64,000 nucleotides of DNA from Thermalbibacter longus (GTDB lineage: Bacteria; Chloroflexota; Chloroflexia; Thermomicrobiales; Thermomicrobiaceae): the NCBI RefSeq assembly GCF_023806485.1, contig NZ_JAMSLR010000001.1, positions 531,835 through 595,834 on the forward strand, read 5' to 3'. Made by a program: the position numbers and the translations under genes. Below the pieces are notes generated by a model that saw only the letters and a program-made list of their open reading frames with translations, was not told where the DNA came from and searched no databases. This document shows, one piece after another, positions 8,030 to 17,917 of this stretch (position 1 is its first letter; each line of letters opens with the position of its first letter).

Positions 8030-8380
8030 TTAATGCGAGCGGAAAGGCTCTTCGTCGTCTTCGTCCTCCTCTTCGTCCGTCTCGCCCAGCGGGCTGAAGT
8101 AGCGCCGGTAGTCGCCACGGTAGGCAGGTTCGCCTTCGCGACCTAGACGCAACCCACCGGCCAGCTCGCTGATACGCAGCTCTGCCTGATCCAGCAGGTC
8201 ATTGCACAGCCGGATGAGTTCGACACCGCGCTGGTACTCCAGCAGTGCTTCAGCGAGCGGCAGATCGCCCGACTCGAGCCGCTCGACGATTGCTTCGATC
8301 TGACTGACCAGCCGGTCGTACTCCTCGATCGGTGCCGGCTTCGATTCCTGGTCAGGTGGCACGATCGGTTCGTCAGCCAC
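8030..8380 (-). CDS. xseB: Exodeoxyribonuclease VII small subunit
   Basis: XseB binds the coiled-coil of XseA to make exonuclease VII, which degrades single-stranded DNA. The family core is at residues 18-80: EEYDRLVSQIEAIVERLESG followed by DLPLAEALLEYQRGVELIRLC, the typical two-helix hairpin. At 116 residues it is longer than the usual 75-85 because of an acidic C-terminal tail (ETDEEEDEDDEE). It overlaps the end of xseA by 8 bases, as expected for a coupled pair. Confidence 0.93.
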   Translation of the reverse strand: MADEPIVPPDQESKPAPIEEYDRLVSQIEAIVERLESGDLPLAEALLEYQRGVELIRLCNDLLDQAELRISELAGGLRLGREGEPAYRGDYRRYFSPLGETDEEEDEDDEEPFRSH

Positions 8381-9620
8381 ACTCGGCTCCTCTCGCTCGG
8401 GTGAGATGCACTTCGTTCACCTGCGTCGCCGCCGCGCCGTCGATGAACTCTAAGAGCAGGTGCTGCCCGATCTCCAGATCATGGGCCGACCGCTGGCGTT
8501 GCCCAGTGAAGCGGTCGGTCACCAGGGCATAGCCGCGCTCCAGCGGTCCGTGGGGGTGCAGGAGCTGGATCTGCCGCCCGAGCGCCCCCAGCCGTTGCCG
8601 CTTCTCTTGGACTGTCCGCGCGATTTGCCTTCGCAGCCGGCCCTCGAGTCCATCGAGGCGCAGCCGCTCCTGGCCGATCCGGCGCCGGGGGCTTCCGTGC
8701 TCGAGACGAGCTCGCCGCCGGTCGAGCCGGTCGCGCTCGTCCTGCACACGCTCGTCCAGCGCCGTACGCAACCGGCTGGCGAATTCGGCCAGCTCGCTCA
8801 ACAGTTCACGGATGTCAGGCGCCACGATTTCGGCAGCGGCCGATGGCGTCGGTGCCCGGCAGTCGGCGACCAGGTCGCAGAGCGTGACATCGGTCTCGTG
8901 GCCGATCGCGGAGATGACCGGGATGTGGGAGGCGAAGACCGCGCGGGCCAATGTCTCGCTGTTGAAGCACCACAAGTCTTCGAGCGACCCGCCGCCTCTG
9001 GCGATGATGATGACCTCGGCTCGACCATCGTGGTTCAACTCCTCCAGCGCGGCGATGACGGATTGCGGTGCCTCTTCTCCCTGCACCTGGGCCGGCGCCA
9101 GCAGGAGGTGGGCGAGAGGATAGCGGCGCCGGAGCACGGTCTGGATATCGTGCCAGACAGCACCAGTGGGTGAGGTGATCACGCCGATACAGCGTGGCCG
9201 TCGTGGCAGCGGTCTCTTGCGCGTCTCGTCGAACAGTCCCTCAGCTTCCAGCTTGCGGCAAAGCTCCTGAAATGCGAGCCTGAGCCGCCCGTCTCCGACT
9301 GGCTGGATCTCATCGACGTAGAGCTGGTAGGCTCCAGCGACCTCGTAGACCGAGACGTTGCCGTGCACGAGCACGGCATCTCCGTTCGCCGGGATGAAAC
9401 GCTGCTGGCGCACGTAAGATCGAAAGAGCACGCACTTGATCTGCGACTTGTCGTCCCGGAGCGAGAAGTACACGTGGCCGGCAGTGGAGCGCACCACATT
9501 GGTCGCTTCGCCGGTGACCCAGACACTGCCGAGTACTGGGTCACGTTCGAGCACATCCCGAATGTAGGTCGTTAACTCGCCCACGCTGAGGATGGTGAAC
9601 ATGCCGTCGCTATTGTTCAT
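8373..9620 (-). CDS. xseA: Exodeoxyribonuclease VII large subunit
   Basis: The 415-residue XseA has an N-terminal OB-fold (about 10-105; VWVTGEATNVVRSTAGHVYF, then a LRDDKSQIKCVLF segment), the catalytic domain with GVITSPTGAVWHDI and IIARGGGSLEDLWCFNSE, and PVISAIGHETDVTLCD, followed by a long charged coiled-coil (about 270-360) that binds XseB. It cleaves single-stranded DNA in both directions during repair. Length is slightly short of E. coli XseA, from the coiled-coil. The start at 9620 overlaps the accB stop by four bases (ATGA), so it is coupled to the fatty-acid gene upstream. Confidence 0.96.
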   Translation of the reverse strand: MNNSDGMFTILSVGELTTYIRDVLERDPVLGSVWVTGEATNVVRSTAGHVYFSLRDDKSQIKCVLFRSYVRQQRFIPANGDAVLVHGNVSVYEVAGAYQLYVDEIQPVGDGRLRLAFQELCRKLEAEGLFDETRKRPLPRRPRCIGVITSPTGAVWHDIQTVLRRRYPLAHLLLAPAQVQGEEAPQSVIAALEELNHDGRAEVIIIARGGGSLEDLWCFNSETLARAVFASHIPVISAIGHETDVTLCDLVADCRAPTPSAAAEIVAPDIRELLSELAEFASRLRTALDERVQDERDRLDRRRARLEHGSPRRRIGQERLRLDGLEGRLRRQIARTVQEKRQRLGALGRQIQLLHPHGPLERGYALVTDRFTGQRQRSAHDLEIGQHLLLEFIDGAAATQVNEVHLTRARGAECG

Positions 9621-10117
9621 AACCCCGTCGTTACCGGGCGCAATCGCATCAGCGGCTGGCCGTACTCGACCGCCTGGCCGTTCTCGACCAGGAGGGCGAC
9701 GACCTCCCCGCCTTGTTCGGCCACGATCTCGTTCATGATCTTCATCGCCTCGATGATCGCGACCGTTTGGCCCGGCTCGACGACATCTCCGACCCGGACG
9801 AACGGGTCGGCATCGGGCGCCGGCGCGGCGTAGAAGGTGCCGACCATCGGGGCATCGATCGTGAATGTGCCGGCTTCCTCGGCGAGAGGTGGGACTGGAA
9901 GTGGTGTCGCTACCGGTAAGGGGTTGTGACTCGGGGTTGCGGCCTTCGCTGAAGCCGGGGTCGCCCCTGCTTCGAGCTCGATCCGCAGGTCGCCGTGCGC
10001 CACCTCGAGCCGCAGCAGGCCGGCCTCCTGCATGACCTCGACGAGCTCGCGGACAGCCTGCGTCAGAGCGGCGTAGTCACCTGCCTGGTCTCGACGATCT
10101 CGCGGCGCCATCGGCAA
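9617..10117 (-). CDS. accB: Biotin carboxyl carrier protein of acetyl-CoA carboxylase
   Basis: This 166-residue protein carries covalently bound biotin for the first step of fatty-acid synthesis. The biotinyl domain occupies about residues 85-163, with the attachment motif EAMKIMNEI (K126). A Pro/Ala-rich linker (about 52-82) separates it from an N-terminal helical segment (about 15-50) that docks on the carboxylase. No accC is adjacent, so the partner must be encoded elsewhere. It starts one base after the efp stop and overlaps xseA. Confidence 0.95.
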   Translation of the reverse strand: MPMAPRDRRDQAGDYAALTQAVRELVEVMQEAGLLRLEVAHGDLRIELEAGATPASAKAATPSHNPLPVATPLPVPPLAEEAGTFTIDAPMVGTFYAAPAPDADPFVRVGDVVEPGQTVAIIEAMKIMNEIVAEQGGEVVALLVENGQAVEYGQPLMRLRPVTTGL

Positions 10118-10678
10118 CTAGCTCACTCGCTCGATGTACTCGCCGGTGCGAGTGTCTACCTTCACGACGTCGTCAATGCTCACGAAGAGCGGCACGTTGA
10201 CCACCAAGCCGGTCTCGAGCCGCGCTGGCTTGGTGCCGCCAGTGGCGGTATCGCCGCGCACGCCTGGGTCGGTCTCGACGACGCGGAGGTCGACCGTGAC
10301 GGGCAGCTCGACTTCGACTGCCTGCCCCTCGTAGGTGAGGAGATCCAGCGTCATGTTCTCCTTGAGGTAGTTGACGGCGTCACCCAGGGCCTCACGATCG
10401 AGCGCGAACTGCTCGAAGCTCTCGAGGTCCATGAAGTGATACTGCCCCTCCTCCTCGTACAGGAACTGCACGCGGTGGCGCTCCAGCGGCGCAACCTGGA
10501 AGCGAGAGCCCGCCTGAACGGTCGTCGTCGTGGTGGCTCCGGTTCGCAGGTTACGCAGCGTCAGCCGGACGAAGGCGCTACCCCGGCCCTGCTTGACGTG
10601 CTGGAAATCGAGCACCCGGACGAGGTCGCCGTCGATCTGTAACGTAAGCCCCTTGCGGAGGTCTCCAGTCTCGATCAT
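10118..10678 (-). CDS. efp: Translation elongation factor P
   Basis: EF-P relieves ribosome stalling at polyproline. The 186-residue length and three beta-barrel domains are normal. The domain I loop tip reads HVKQGRGSAFVRL, putting arginine (R32) where E. coli has the modified lysine, and glutamine replaces the usual proline of the PG(K/R)G turn. The C-terminal part contains GDTATGGTKPARLETGLVVN, the family signature, and ends with RTGEYIERVS. Its start lies 216 bases after the pepQ stop. TATACT on the minus strand (complement of 10734-10739) is a candidate -10 about 56 bases upstream. Confidence 0.96.
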   Translation of the reverse strand: MIETGDLRKGLTLQIDGDLVRVLDFQHVKQGRGSAFVRLTLRNLRTGATTTTTVQAGSRFQVAPLERHRVQFLYEEEGQYHFMDLESFEQFALDREALGDAVNYLKENMTLDLLTYEGQAVEVELPVTVDLRVVETDPGVRGDTATGGTKPARLETGLVVNVPLFVSIDDVVKVDTRTGEYIERVS

Positions 10679-10894
10679 CCTGTCCTCTCCTGAACGTCAC
10701 GACCTCGACGAAGACGAATACGGCCAGCAGTTCAGTATACGCGCTGACCCGCTCCGGCCGTACAGCCCGAGCCGGTCGATTCACGCTTCCCTATCCCCCT
10801 GCGCACAGCCCACTCACCTCGCGCCCGCTTGCCCGTACGTTGCCAGCCAACCTGCCCCCGGGGACGCGGGCGACGCGGCGGAGGAAGGGAATGG

Positions 10895-11995
10895 TCAGGG
10901 CGTGACCACAATCCGCTTCGGGACCGTGGTCAGGATTCGGATGCCATCGGGCTCAACCACGGCCAGATCTTCGATCCGCACGCCGCCCCAGCCCGAGATA
11001 TAGATGCCCGGCTCGATCGTGACCACGTGGCCGGCCTCGAGCGGCCTATCCCCGCGAGGAGACAGGTAGGGCGCCTCGTGTACCCGCACGCCGACACCGT
11101 GGCCCAGCGAGTGGGTAAACGCCTCGCCGTAGCCTGCCGCTGCGATGACGTCGCGGGCGAGCGCGTCGACCTCCTTGCCGGTCATGCCGGCACGCATCCC
11201 GGCCTCGGCGGCGTCCAGTGCCGCTAGCACGACGCTGAACACGTGCTCGAGCTGCTCGCCGGCCTGGCCGATCCAGACCGTGCGGGTCAGATCCGCGCAA
11301 TAGCCATCAAGCATCGCGCCCATATCGATCACGACCGGCTCTCCGGCCTGTACGCGCCGGTCAGTAGGCCGGTAGTGGGGCAGGGCACCGTTCGGGCCGG
11401 AGGCGACGGCGATGGGGAATGCCGGCCCATCGGCGCCGAGCTCGCGCATGGCCTGTTCGAGCCGCCAGGCGATCTCGCGCTCGGACTGGCCGGGACGCAT
11501 GGTGGCCACAACCTGCATGAATGCCTGGTCGGTCAGGGCCTGCGCGCGGGCGATCAGCTCGATCTCTTCGGGGGTCTTGACGGCCCGGAGGTCGTCGACC
11601 AGTGTATCCAGTGGCACCAGCTCGACGTCTTCGCCCAGCTCATCGCGGAGCGTCCGGTAGTCACGGTATAGCGTCGCCTGGTCTTCGAAACCGACGCGCT
11701 GAGCGCCCAGCTCGCGGATTACGGCGGCATCCGCCTTGGCGAAGTCGCGCTCCTTGTCGTAGATCGTGAACCCGGCCGCCTCTTGCCGGGCCTGCTCGGC
11801 ATTGAGACGGCTGGTCACGAGGTAGGCGGCGTCGAGCCCGATCACGAGGTGGCCGCCGGACTCGTTGGGTGGGATATCCTCTCCGGTGTAGCCACTCAGC
11901 CAGAACCGGTTCGAAGGATGGGTGATGACGGCGGCGTCCAGCGCTCGCTCGCGCAGTCGCTCGCGCAGCGCCGCGATCCGTTCAGTCGTGCTCAC
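10895..11995 (-). CDS. Xaa-Pro aminopeptidase / prolidase (M24)
   Basis: The 366-residue metallopeptidase has a creatinase-like N-domain (1-130) and a pita-bread catalytic domain with all five metal ligands: two aspartates in [20 protein letters not shown], histidine in [18 protein letters not shown], and glutamates in TIEPGIYI and VRIEDLAVV. It removes N-terminal residues before proline or splits Xaa-Pro dipeptides; sequence alone does not separate pepP from pepQ. It overlaps aroQ by four bases (ATGA) and lies upstream of efp, an arrangement common in many bacteria. Confidence 0.92.
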   Translation of the reverse strand: MSTTERIAALRERLRERALDAAVITHPSNRFWLSGYTGEDIPPNESGGHLVIGLDAAYLVTSRLNAEQARQEAAGFTIYDKERDFAKADAAVIRELGAQRVGFEDQATLYRDYRTLRDELGEDVELVPLDTLVDDLRAVKTPEEIELIARAQALTDQAFMQVVATMRPGQSEREIAWRLEQAMRELGADGPAFPIAVASGPNGALPHYRPTDRRVQAGEPVVIDMGAMLDGYCADLTRTVWIGQAGEQLEHVFSVVLAALDAAEAGMRAGMTGKEVDALARDVIAAAGYGEAFTHSLGHGVGVRVHEAPYLSPRGDRPLEAGHVVTIEPGIYISGWGGVRIEDLAVVEPDGIRILTTVPKRIVVTP

Positions 11996-12471
11996 GGTAG
12001 CTCCTCCTCCGCGCGATCCATCAAATACTGCAGAGCCAGCTCGTAGCTAGCCGGCCCGAGACCGGCGATCTGGCCAACGGTCACCGGCGCGATCACCGAA
12101 CGGTGCCGGAACGGCTCACGGGCGTGCACGTTCGAGAGGTGCACCTCGACCGTGGGGGTGGATACGGCAGCGATTGCGTCACGCAGGGCGATGCTGTAGT
12201 GCGTCAGCGCCCCTGGGTTGATCACGATGCCGCAGGCAATCGGGCCGTAGCGCTGGATCTGGTCGATGAGCGCGCCCTCGTAGTTGGACTGCACGATCAC
12301 CAGTTCGAATCCGCGGGCTTCGGCAAGGCGACGCAGCCGCTCGTTGATCTCGTCCAGCGTGGTAGCCCCGTAGATGTGTGGCTCGCGCTGCCCCAGCAGG
12401 TTCAGGTTGGGGCCGTGGAGCACCAGGATCAAGCGCTGGACGACCGGTGATCGCTCACTCATCGGATCCAT
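11992..12471 (-). CDS. aroQ: Type II 3-dehydroquinate dehydratase
   Basis: AroQ catalyses the third step of the shikimate pathway. The 159-residue sequence shows the family motifs in order: [18 protein letters not shown] (active-site loop with the catalytic Tyr), [29 protein letters not shown] and [18 protein letters not shown]. The N-terminus has about 12 extra residues before LILVLHGPN. It overlaps both the GH18-like gene upstream (13 bases) and pepQ downstream (4 bases), so all three are probably on one transcript. Confidence 0.96.
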   Translation of the reverse strand: MDPMSERSPVVQRLILVLHGPNLNLLGQREPHIYGATTLDEINERLRRLAEARGFELVIVQSNYEGALIDQIQRYGPIACGIVINPGALTHYSIALRDAIAAVSTPTVEVHLSNVHAREPFRHRSVIAPVTVGQIAGLGPASYELALQYLMDRAEEELP

Positions 12472-14228
12472 CCTTTTGCACGTACCTCCTCGGCTCCCAG
12501 GAGGCCCAGCAGCACCCGGTATGGCTCCGGGTTCTCCGGATGGTATTCGAAGCGGGCGCGCTCGAAGTACTGCACGGTCGATCCGGTGGCGGGATCGGTG
12601 AATTCCTCGCTGATGGGATAGCCGAAGAGTGCCAGCGACTCCCGGAACGAGACACCCGGGTCGCCGAACTCCAGCCCGTGAGATTGCCAGTATGTGCGGA
12701 AGCCGTTACAGAGCCGGTGGCCGGTCTCCGGGAAATAGTCGCAACTGGCATCGCTGACAGCATCCACGCGCCGGAAGGGGGCAGTGGCGAGGAGGTCTCG
12801 CCGCTCGGCGTCCTGCACCCCCAAACGCCCGAGTTGCACCTCGTACGGCGTCCCAGCGAGCTCTGGGTGGTACTCGAACCGCTGGCGCTCGAAGTACTGC
12901 ACCGTCCGGTTCTTTCCCAGATCAGGGTTCAGCTCATCGAACTCCTCCGTGAGGGGATAGCCGAAGACCATCAGGCCACCGCTGCGTTCCCAGAACTGCT
13001 TGAAGCCAAAAGCTAGCGAGTGTCCGGTTTCCGGGAAATAGAGCCGATCGCGGGTCGACGTAAACGCAGGGATGCGGGTGGCTGGCGTATTGAGACGGGC
13101 AATCTCGTCCCAGACGGCTGGGTCTTCATGCCCGAGCCGCCAGACTGCGAAGCCGCCCAGCCCGTCGTCCAGCACCAGACGGAGACGGGCAGCGACGCTG
13201 GCCGCGTTGGCGTGCCAGACCTCGTGAGTGTGCCCCTCGTCGTCGGTGTAGCGCACCCAGGCCTCCTGCTCGAATGAGTCGTAGCCGCTGGTCGCGCCGG
13301 GCCGGGAAGCGAGCTGCATGGCCTGATCGTACCGAACCGAGCTGGCCGGTGGCCCCTCGACGGTGTCCCAGTCATAGCCGTAGAGGGGGATACCGAGCAG
13401 GATCGTCGAGGCGGGCATCCTGCTCTGCGCATACGCCACCACACGCTCGACCCAGGTGACCGGAGCGACCGGCCCGGGGCTACCGCCGCTGTAATGGAAA
13501 TCGTAAGCCATAATCACGACGAAGTCGTTGATCTGCCCCAGCGCGGCATAGTCGTAGGCACCCCCCCAAGCCGTTGGGGTGTCCGAGGTGCGGGCAGCGA
13601 TGGCCTGCGTTACCAGCTTCCCGCGAGGTCGGAGCGCGTCGGCGAGCTCCCGCATGAAGGCGGTCAGCAGCGGTGCGTCAGCGGCGTTGATCGCCTCGAA
13701 GTCGATGTGAATGCCGTCGTATCGTCCATCTTCGACGAGCCGTACCAGCCGCTCGATGATCCGTGCACGCTTCTCCTGGGTGTCGATCGTCGCATGAAAC
13801 TCGTCCCAGCGCGGCACATTCTTGATCATCGGCACGATCCGAACCCCCGATCGCCGCATCAGATCGAGCGCCCGGGAATCGCTGAAATCCGTGATCGTGC
13901 CGTCGGCGTTGAGGTGGTAGAAGTACGGCGAGACGATATCGAGCTGGCCGATGTGCGCCCGCAGCGAGTGCCATGACGTCTCATCGTTGGTGATGTAGTA
14001 CCCCCACCGTATCACTACCGGCTGTGCGGCATGGGCAGGAGTCGTCCAGGTCAGCGGCGCCACCACAGTCAGCAGCCACGCGGCCCACATCCAGCTCGCG
14101 AGGCGGCTGCGACTACGCTCCGGCGGCGTGTTGCGAGTCCTGTGGCGTCCCTCGGCGCTGCCGATGAGTGAGCGCCAGGCTGCTCCCCGCGGCATCGATC
14201 TCTCCCTTCTCTTCCCTCGTTCCCCCAC
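12459..14228 (-). CDS. Secreted GH18-like glycoside hydrolase with two C-terminal repeat modules
   Basis: A 589-residue exported protein. A hydrophobic signal segment (about 45-66, ending AHA) is followed by a TIM-barrel of the GH18/spore peptidoglycan hydrolase type: [26 protein letters not shown], and the catalytic strand [10 protein letters not shown] with the acid E178 (DxxDxE reads DGIHIDFE, so the first and last acidic positions are present). [14 protein letters not shown] follows. Two repeats of about 80 residues end the protein (roughly 395-480 and 490-580), each with YFPETGH, FGYP and TVQYFER-RFEYHPE; such repeats often bind cell-wall glycans. Likely substrate is a glycan containing GlcNAc. 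It overlaps aroQ by 13 bases. Confidence 0.8.
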   Translation of the reverse strand: MGERGKRRERSMPRGAAWRSLIGSAEGRHRTRNTPPERSRSRLASWMWAAWLLTVVAPLTWTTPAHAAQPVVIRWGYYITNDETSWHSLRAHIGQLDIVSPYFYHLNADGTITDFSDSRALDLMRRSGVRIVPMIKNVPRWDEFHATIDTQEKRARIIERLVRLVEDGRYDGIHIDFEAINAADAPLLTAFMRELADALRPRGKLVTQAIAARTSDTPTAWGGAYDYAALGQINDFVVIMAYDFHYSGGSPGPVAPVTWVERVVAYAQSRMPASTILLGIPLYGYDWDTVEGPPASSVRYDQAMQLASRPGATSGYDSFEQEAWVRYTDDEGHTHEVWHANAASVAARLRLVLDDGLGGFAVWRLGHEDPAVWDEIARLNTPATRIPAFTSTRDRLYFPETGHSLAFGFKQFWERSGGLMVFGYPLTEEFDELNPDLGKNRTVQYFERQRFEYHPELAGTPYEVQLGRLGVQDAERRDLLATAPFRRVDAVSDASCDYFPETGHRLCNGFRTYWQSHGLEFGDPGVSFRESLALFGYPISEEFTDPATGSTVQYFERARFEYHPENPEPYRVLLGLLGAEEVRAKGWIR

Positions 14229-14310
14229 CTACTGGTGGGGCCAGCGCGCTACCGCGGCGCGGTTGAAGCCCCTGGAAGAATGGCGGAAGTCGCGCAGTGT
14301 GTCCGGCGCT

Positions 14311-15474
14311 CTAGCCCCGCGGCGCCGCCTGTGCGCCGACAGCGGGCACCGAGACGCGAATCGGCACTGGACCGTCGACACCTGCAATCGTCGCTTCTCC
14401 GGTGAAGCGCACCAGCGGTGTCAGGTAGCGGTCGCTTTCCCCTCCCGCATCAGTGTAAGCGATCTCAACGCCGGTGATCGTCACGTCGGCGGGCAGCGGG
14501 TCGTTCCCTGGGGGGAGACTCTCCACATCGACTTCCAGGTAGCCTCTGCCCTCGAGCACGTCCTGCCAGAGCGATTCAGCGTCGCGCAGGCCATAGATCG
14601 ACGACTCGAAGCCAGCAGGCCAATTGATGAACGCCTGGCGGATCTCACCGTCCGCTGAGACGGTTACCGTCGCTCGTGGTACGGCTGACAGAACAGGTGA
14701 CGGTTCTGCTGGCTGGAAGACGACGATCGCTAGGCCGGTATCCTCGAGGCGATCGCTCACTGTGCCAGCCCCCAACCCCTCGCCGACCAGGTCATGCGTC
14801 ATCAGCCAGTCACGCGCTGCCGCAATCAAGGTGGTGTCGTCCGGCAACGTGGCAGCTTGCTGGCTTGCCGCCAGTCGCTGGTACTGGACCTGATTGCCGG
14901 AGATGTAGAGTTCCTGGGCACCGTCAGCGATATGGAAACCGCCCGTCGACTCCGTGACCTCGCCCTCGATCCCGAGCGATTCGGCGATCGCCACTACGCG
15001 TTCCCGATCCCAGGCTCTCGGAAGCATTCGATAGACCGGTGCCTCGGTCGGCACTTGCTCCAGGCTGATCCCGAGGGTGTACTGTGGCTGCAGGCGAGCG
15101 AGATCCGGCCGTGCTTGCGGCATGTTGGGGCGAGGCAGTTCACCGAACTCGCCGATGATCACGGTCGGAACTGGTGTGGGAGGCGGTGCAACGGTCGGTG
15201 TGCTCTCCAGCGTGGGAGTCGCCGTGTCCTCAGGCGACGGCGTTTGCTCGGCGGGGACCGGCGTTGCCGTCTCGACTGCGAGCGGGGCTGCGGGTGTGGG
15301 CGTTGCTAGCTCCGTGCCGGCCAGCAGTCCCCCCGTCTCATCACCCAGGCCGAGCGCGAGCCAGACGGCGAGAACCACCATCGCGATCAGGGCGAGTGCG
15401 GCTGGCAACACCCACCGCTGTGGGTGGCTCGCCTGTCGTCCTCTCGAGCGCCGTTTCGCCATCGTATTCGGCAT
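14311..15474 (-). CDS. Membrane-anchored TPT-rich extracytoplasmic protein of unknown function
   Basis: I do not recognise a named family. The 387-residue protein has a basic N-terminus, one membrane anchor (about 22-44, VLPAALALIAMVVLAVWLAL), a Thr/Pro/Ala-rich linker (about 55-110) and a globular outer domain (about 120-380). The outer domain contains ERVVAIAESLGIEGEVTEST and AFINWPAGFESSIYGLRDAE and resembles uncharacterised single-pass proteins of Chloroflexota. It is 82 bases upstream of the GH18-like gene on the same strand; a joint role in the cell envelope is plausible but unproven. Confidence 0.75.
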   Translation of the reverse strand: MPNTMAKRRSRGRQASHPQRWVLPAALALIAMVVLAVWLALGLGDETGGLLAGTELATPTPAAPLAVETATPVPAEQTPSPEDTATPTLESTPTVAPPPTPVPTVIIGEFGELPRPNMPQARPDLARLQPQYTLGISLEQVPTEAPVYRMLPRAWDRERVVAIAESLGIEGEVTESTGGFHIADGAQELYISGNQVQYQRLAASQQAATLPDDTTLIAAARDWLMTHDLVGEGLGAGTVSDRLEDTGLAIVVFQPAEPSPVLSAVPRATVTVSADGEIRQAFINWPAGFESSIYGLRDAESLWQDVLEGRGYLEVDVESLPPGNDPLPADVTITGVEIAYTDAGGESDRYLTPLVRFTGEATIAGVDGPVPIRVSVPAVGAQAAPRG

Positions 15475-15513
15475 TCCCTCCCAGTCTAGCGCAGCGGCCG
15501 CCTTGCGCCGCGA

Positions 15514-15531
15514 AGGCCGCCTGCGCGGCCT
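15514..15531 (-). terminator. Weak hairpin downstream of uvrB
   Basis: AGGCCGC-ctgc-GCGGCCT is a perfect 7-bp stem with a 4-base loop, about 70 bases after the uvrB stop on the minus strand. No T-run follows, so it may only attenuate or stabilise the transcript. Confidence 0.35.
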
Positions 15532-15600
15532 CCTGACCTTACCCGGCTCGAGCTGAACCGGCCCAGCGCGCTCTCGCGCCGGTCGTCCGCAGCAAGCCTA

Positions 15601-17604
15601 TCAGGTCAGGACCTCCTGGATACGGCGAAGCTCGATGATCTGGTCGCGGATGAGGGCTGCCTTTTCGAACTCGAGCTGCTTGGCAGCTTCCTTCATTTGC
15701 TTCTCCAGGTCGCGGATCATGCGAGCCAGCTCGTCCGGCGGTAGCTCGGTAATGATGCCCGGCTTGCCATCGGCTTCTGCACGGTAGCCGGCCCGCTCTT
15801 CGGCGACGGCTTTGACCCGGTCGGTTAGATCTCGCACCTGCTTGACGATGCCGCGTGGGACGATACCGTGCGCTTCGTTGTACGCGAGCTGGATCGCGCG
15901 GCGGCGGTAGGTCTCGTCGATCGCGCGTCGCATCGAGTCGGTCACCGTGTCGGCATACATGATCACCAGGCCGTTGACATGGCGCGCTGCCCGGCCGATC
16001 GTCTGGATCAGCGACGTCTCGGAGCGCAGGTAGCCTTCCTTGTCGGCGTCGAGGATCGCGACCAGCGAGACCTCGGGGAGATCCAGTCCTTCTCGGAGCA
16101 GGTTGATCCCGACCACTACGTCGTAGACGCCGAGCCGCAGGTCGCGCAGGATCTCGACGCGCTCAAGCGTGTCGATCTCGCTGTGCAGGTAGTGCGTGCG
16201 GACGCCGACCTCTTTGAGATAGTCGGCCAGGTCTTCCGCCATCTTCTTGGTGAGCGTCGTCACCAGCGCCCGCTCGCCACGCGCCACCCGCTGCCTGATC
16301 TCGTGGATCAGATCGTCGATCTGGCCTCGGGTCGGCCGGACGCTGATCTCCGGATCGACGAGGCCGGTCGGGCGGATCACCTGCTCGACGACCTGCTGGC
16401 TCACATCCAGCTCGAATGGCCCGGGCGTCGCCGAGACATAGATCACCTGGTTGATGCGGTCGAGGAACTCCTCGAAGGTGAGCGGACGATTGTCGCGCGC
16501 GGAGGGAAGCCGGAACCCGTACTCGACCAGCACGTCCTTGCGGGAGCGATCTCCGTGGTACATCCCGCGTACCTGCGGAATGGCCATGTGCGACTCATCA
16601 ATGAACATCAGGTAGTCTTCGGGGAAGTAGTCGAGCAGAGTCCAGGGCGGCTCGCCCGGCGCTCGCCGCGAGAGATGCCGGGAGTAGTTCTCGATCCCGG
16701 AGCAGTAGCCGACCTCGCGCAGCATCTCCAGGTCGTAGAGCGTTCGCTGCTTGAGGCGGGCGGCCTCGAGTACCTTGCCCTCTGCTTCCAGCTCGCGCAC
16801 CCGCTCTTCCAGCTCGGCCTCGATATCCTGGATGGCGAGCAGGAGCTTGTCCTGGCTAGTGACCCAGTGCTTAGCCGGGTAGATGTCGATCTCGGTGCGC
16901 TCGGCTAGGATCTCTCCGGTCAAGGGATCGATCTCGACGATCCGCTCGATCTCGTCGCCCCAGAGCTCGACCCGCACGGCGATCTCCTCGTAGGCCGGGA
17001 AGATCTCGATGACATCGCCGCGGGCGCGGAAGGTGCCGCGCACCAGGGTTAGGTCGTTGCGGTCGTACTGGATATCGACCAGATGACGGAGCAGCTTGTC
17101 CCGGCGAATTTTGCCGCCGCGCCGGAGCGAGATGACAGTCTTACCATACTCCTCCGGCGAGCCCAGCCCGTAGATGCAGGAGACGCTGGCGACGATGATC
17201 ACGTCGCGCCGGGTGAGGAGGGCACGGGTGGCCGCGTGGCGTAACTTGTCGATCTCGTCGTTGATCTCCGTCTCTTTCTCGATGTAAGTGTCCGTGCGCG
17301 GGACATAGGCCTCTGGCTGGTAGTAGTCGTAGTAGCTGACGAAGTACTCCACCGCGTTGTGCGGGAAGAACTCGCGGAACTCGCTATAGAGCTGTGCGGC
17401 CAGCGTCTTGTTCGGCGCGAGCACCAGCGTAGGACGCTGTACCTGCGCGATGACATTGGCCATCGTGAAGGTCTTGCCTGATCCGGTCACTCCTAGCAGG
17501 GTCTGGTGCCGGTAGCCGCGACGCAGTCCATCGACGAGCTTCTCGATCGCTTGCGGTTGATCTCCGGTGGGCTGGAAGTCGGTCACGAGCTGGAACTCTG
17601 GCAT
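15601..17604 (-). CDS. uvrB: Excinuclease ABC subunit B
   Basis: UvrB verifies DNA damage in nucleotide excision repair. The 667-residue protein has Walker [17 protein letters not shown] (about 39-54), the beta-hairpin region with [12 protein letters not shown] (about 91-102), the DEAH-like [11 protein letters not shown], helicase motifs V and VI ([32 protein letters not shown]) and the C-terminal UVR domain with [20 protein letters not shown]. Length is standard. ATG 17604; a TATACT -10 candidate lies about 46 bases upstream on the minus strand. Confidence 0.98.
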   Translation of the reverse strand: MPEFQLVTDFQPTGDQPQAIEKLVDGLRRGYRHQTLLGVTGSGKTFTMANVIAQVQRPTLVLAPNKTLAAQLYSEFREFFPHNAVEYFVSYYDYYQPEAYVPRTDTYIEKETEINDEIDKLRHAATRALLTRRDVIIVASVSCIYGLGSPEEYGKTVISLRRGGKIRRDKLLRHLVDIQYDRNDLTLVRGTFRARGDVIEIFPAYEEIAVRVELWGDEIERIVEIDPLTGEILAERTEIDIYPAKHWVTSQDKLLLAIQDIEAELEERVRELEAEGKVLEAARLKQRTLYDLEMLREVGYCSGIENYSRHLSRRAPGEPPWTLLDYFPEDYLMFIDESHMAIPQVRGMYHGDRSRKDVLVEYGFRLPSARDNRPLTFEEFLDRINQVIYVSATPGPFELDVSQQVVEQVIRPTGLVDPEISVRPTRGQIDDLIHEIRQRVARGERALVTTLTKKMAEDLADYLKEVGVRTHYLHSEIDTLERVEILRDLRLGVYDVVVGINLLREGLDLPEVSLVAILDADKEGYLRSETSLIQTIGRAARHVNGLVIMYADTVTDSMRRAIDETYRRRAIQLAYNEAHGIVPRGIVKQVRDLTDRVKAVAEERAGYRAEADGKPGIITELPPDELARMIRDLEKQMKEAAKQLEFEKAALIRDQIIELRRIQEVLT

Positions 17605-17917
17605 GGCACACCTTCAGCGGGGCGGTAGCGACCTCGACAGCGCCAGAGAAGTATACCCGAACCGGTTGTCCGGACACCCGCGCTCTGGTCGTTACTCCAG
17701 GCATCGATTGCTTCGGCCTCTGTACAACGAACCGCAGGGGCGAATAGACGTCCGACCCTACCGCGTTCACACATCGTGCGAGGGCAGGCCGCGTACGTGT
17801 TCCTGAAGTAGGCCACAGATGCGGAGCTGCGCCGGCTGGTCTGTCTACTGCATGCGGCACCGCGAACGATTTCGCAAGGCCGGGATCTCCTGCCGAACCG
17901 GATCGGCCCTCAACTGG
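17605..17917. other. Intergenic region upstream of uvrB
   Basis: No gene is seen in this 313-base stretch. On the minus strand TATACT (complement of 17650-17655) is a likely uvrB -10, without a good -35. An AACCGGTT palindrome lies beside it, but it does not match the LexA box found at 57179. Confidence 0.4.

Noticed and set aside
17650..17690. LexA box upstream of uvrB
   Set aside because: The AACCGGTT palindrome beside TATACT does not give the GAAC-N4-GTTC pattern seen at 57179; only one half-site matches.
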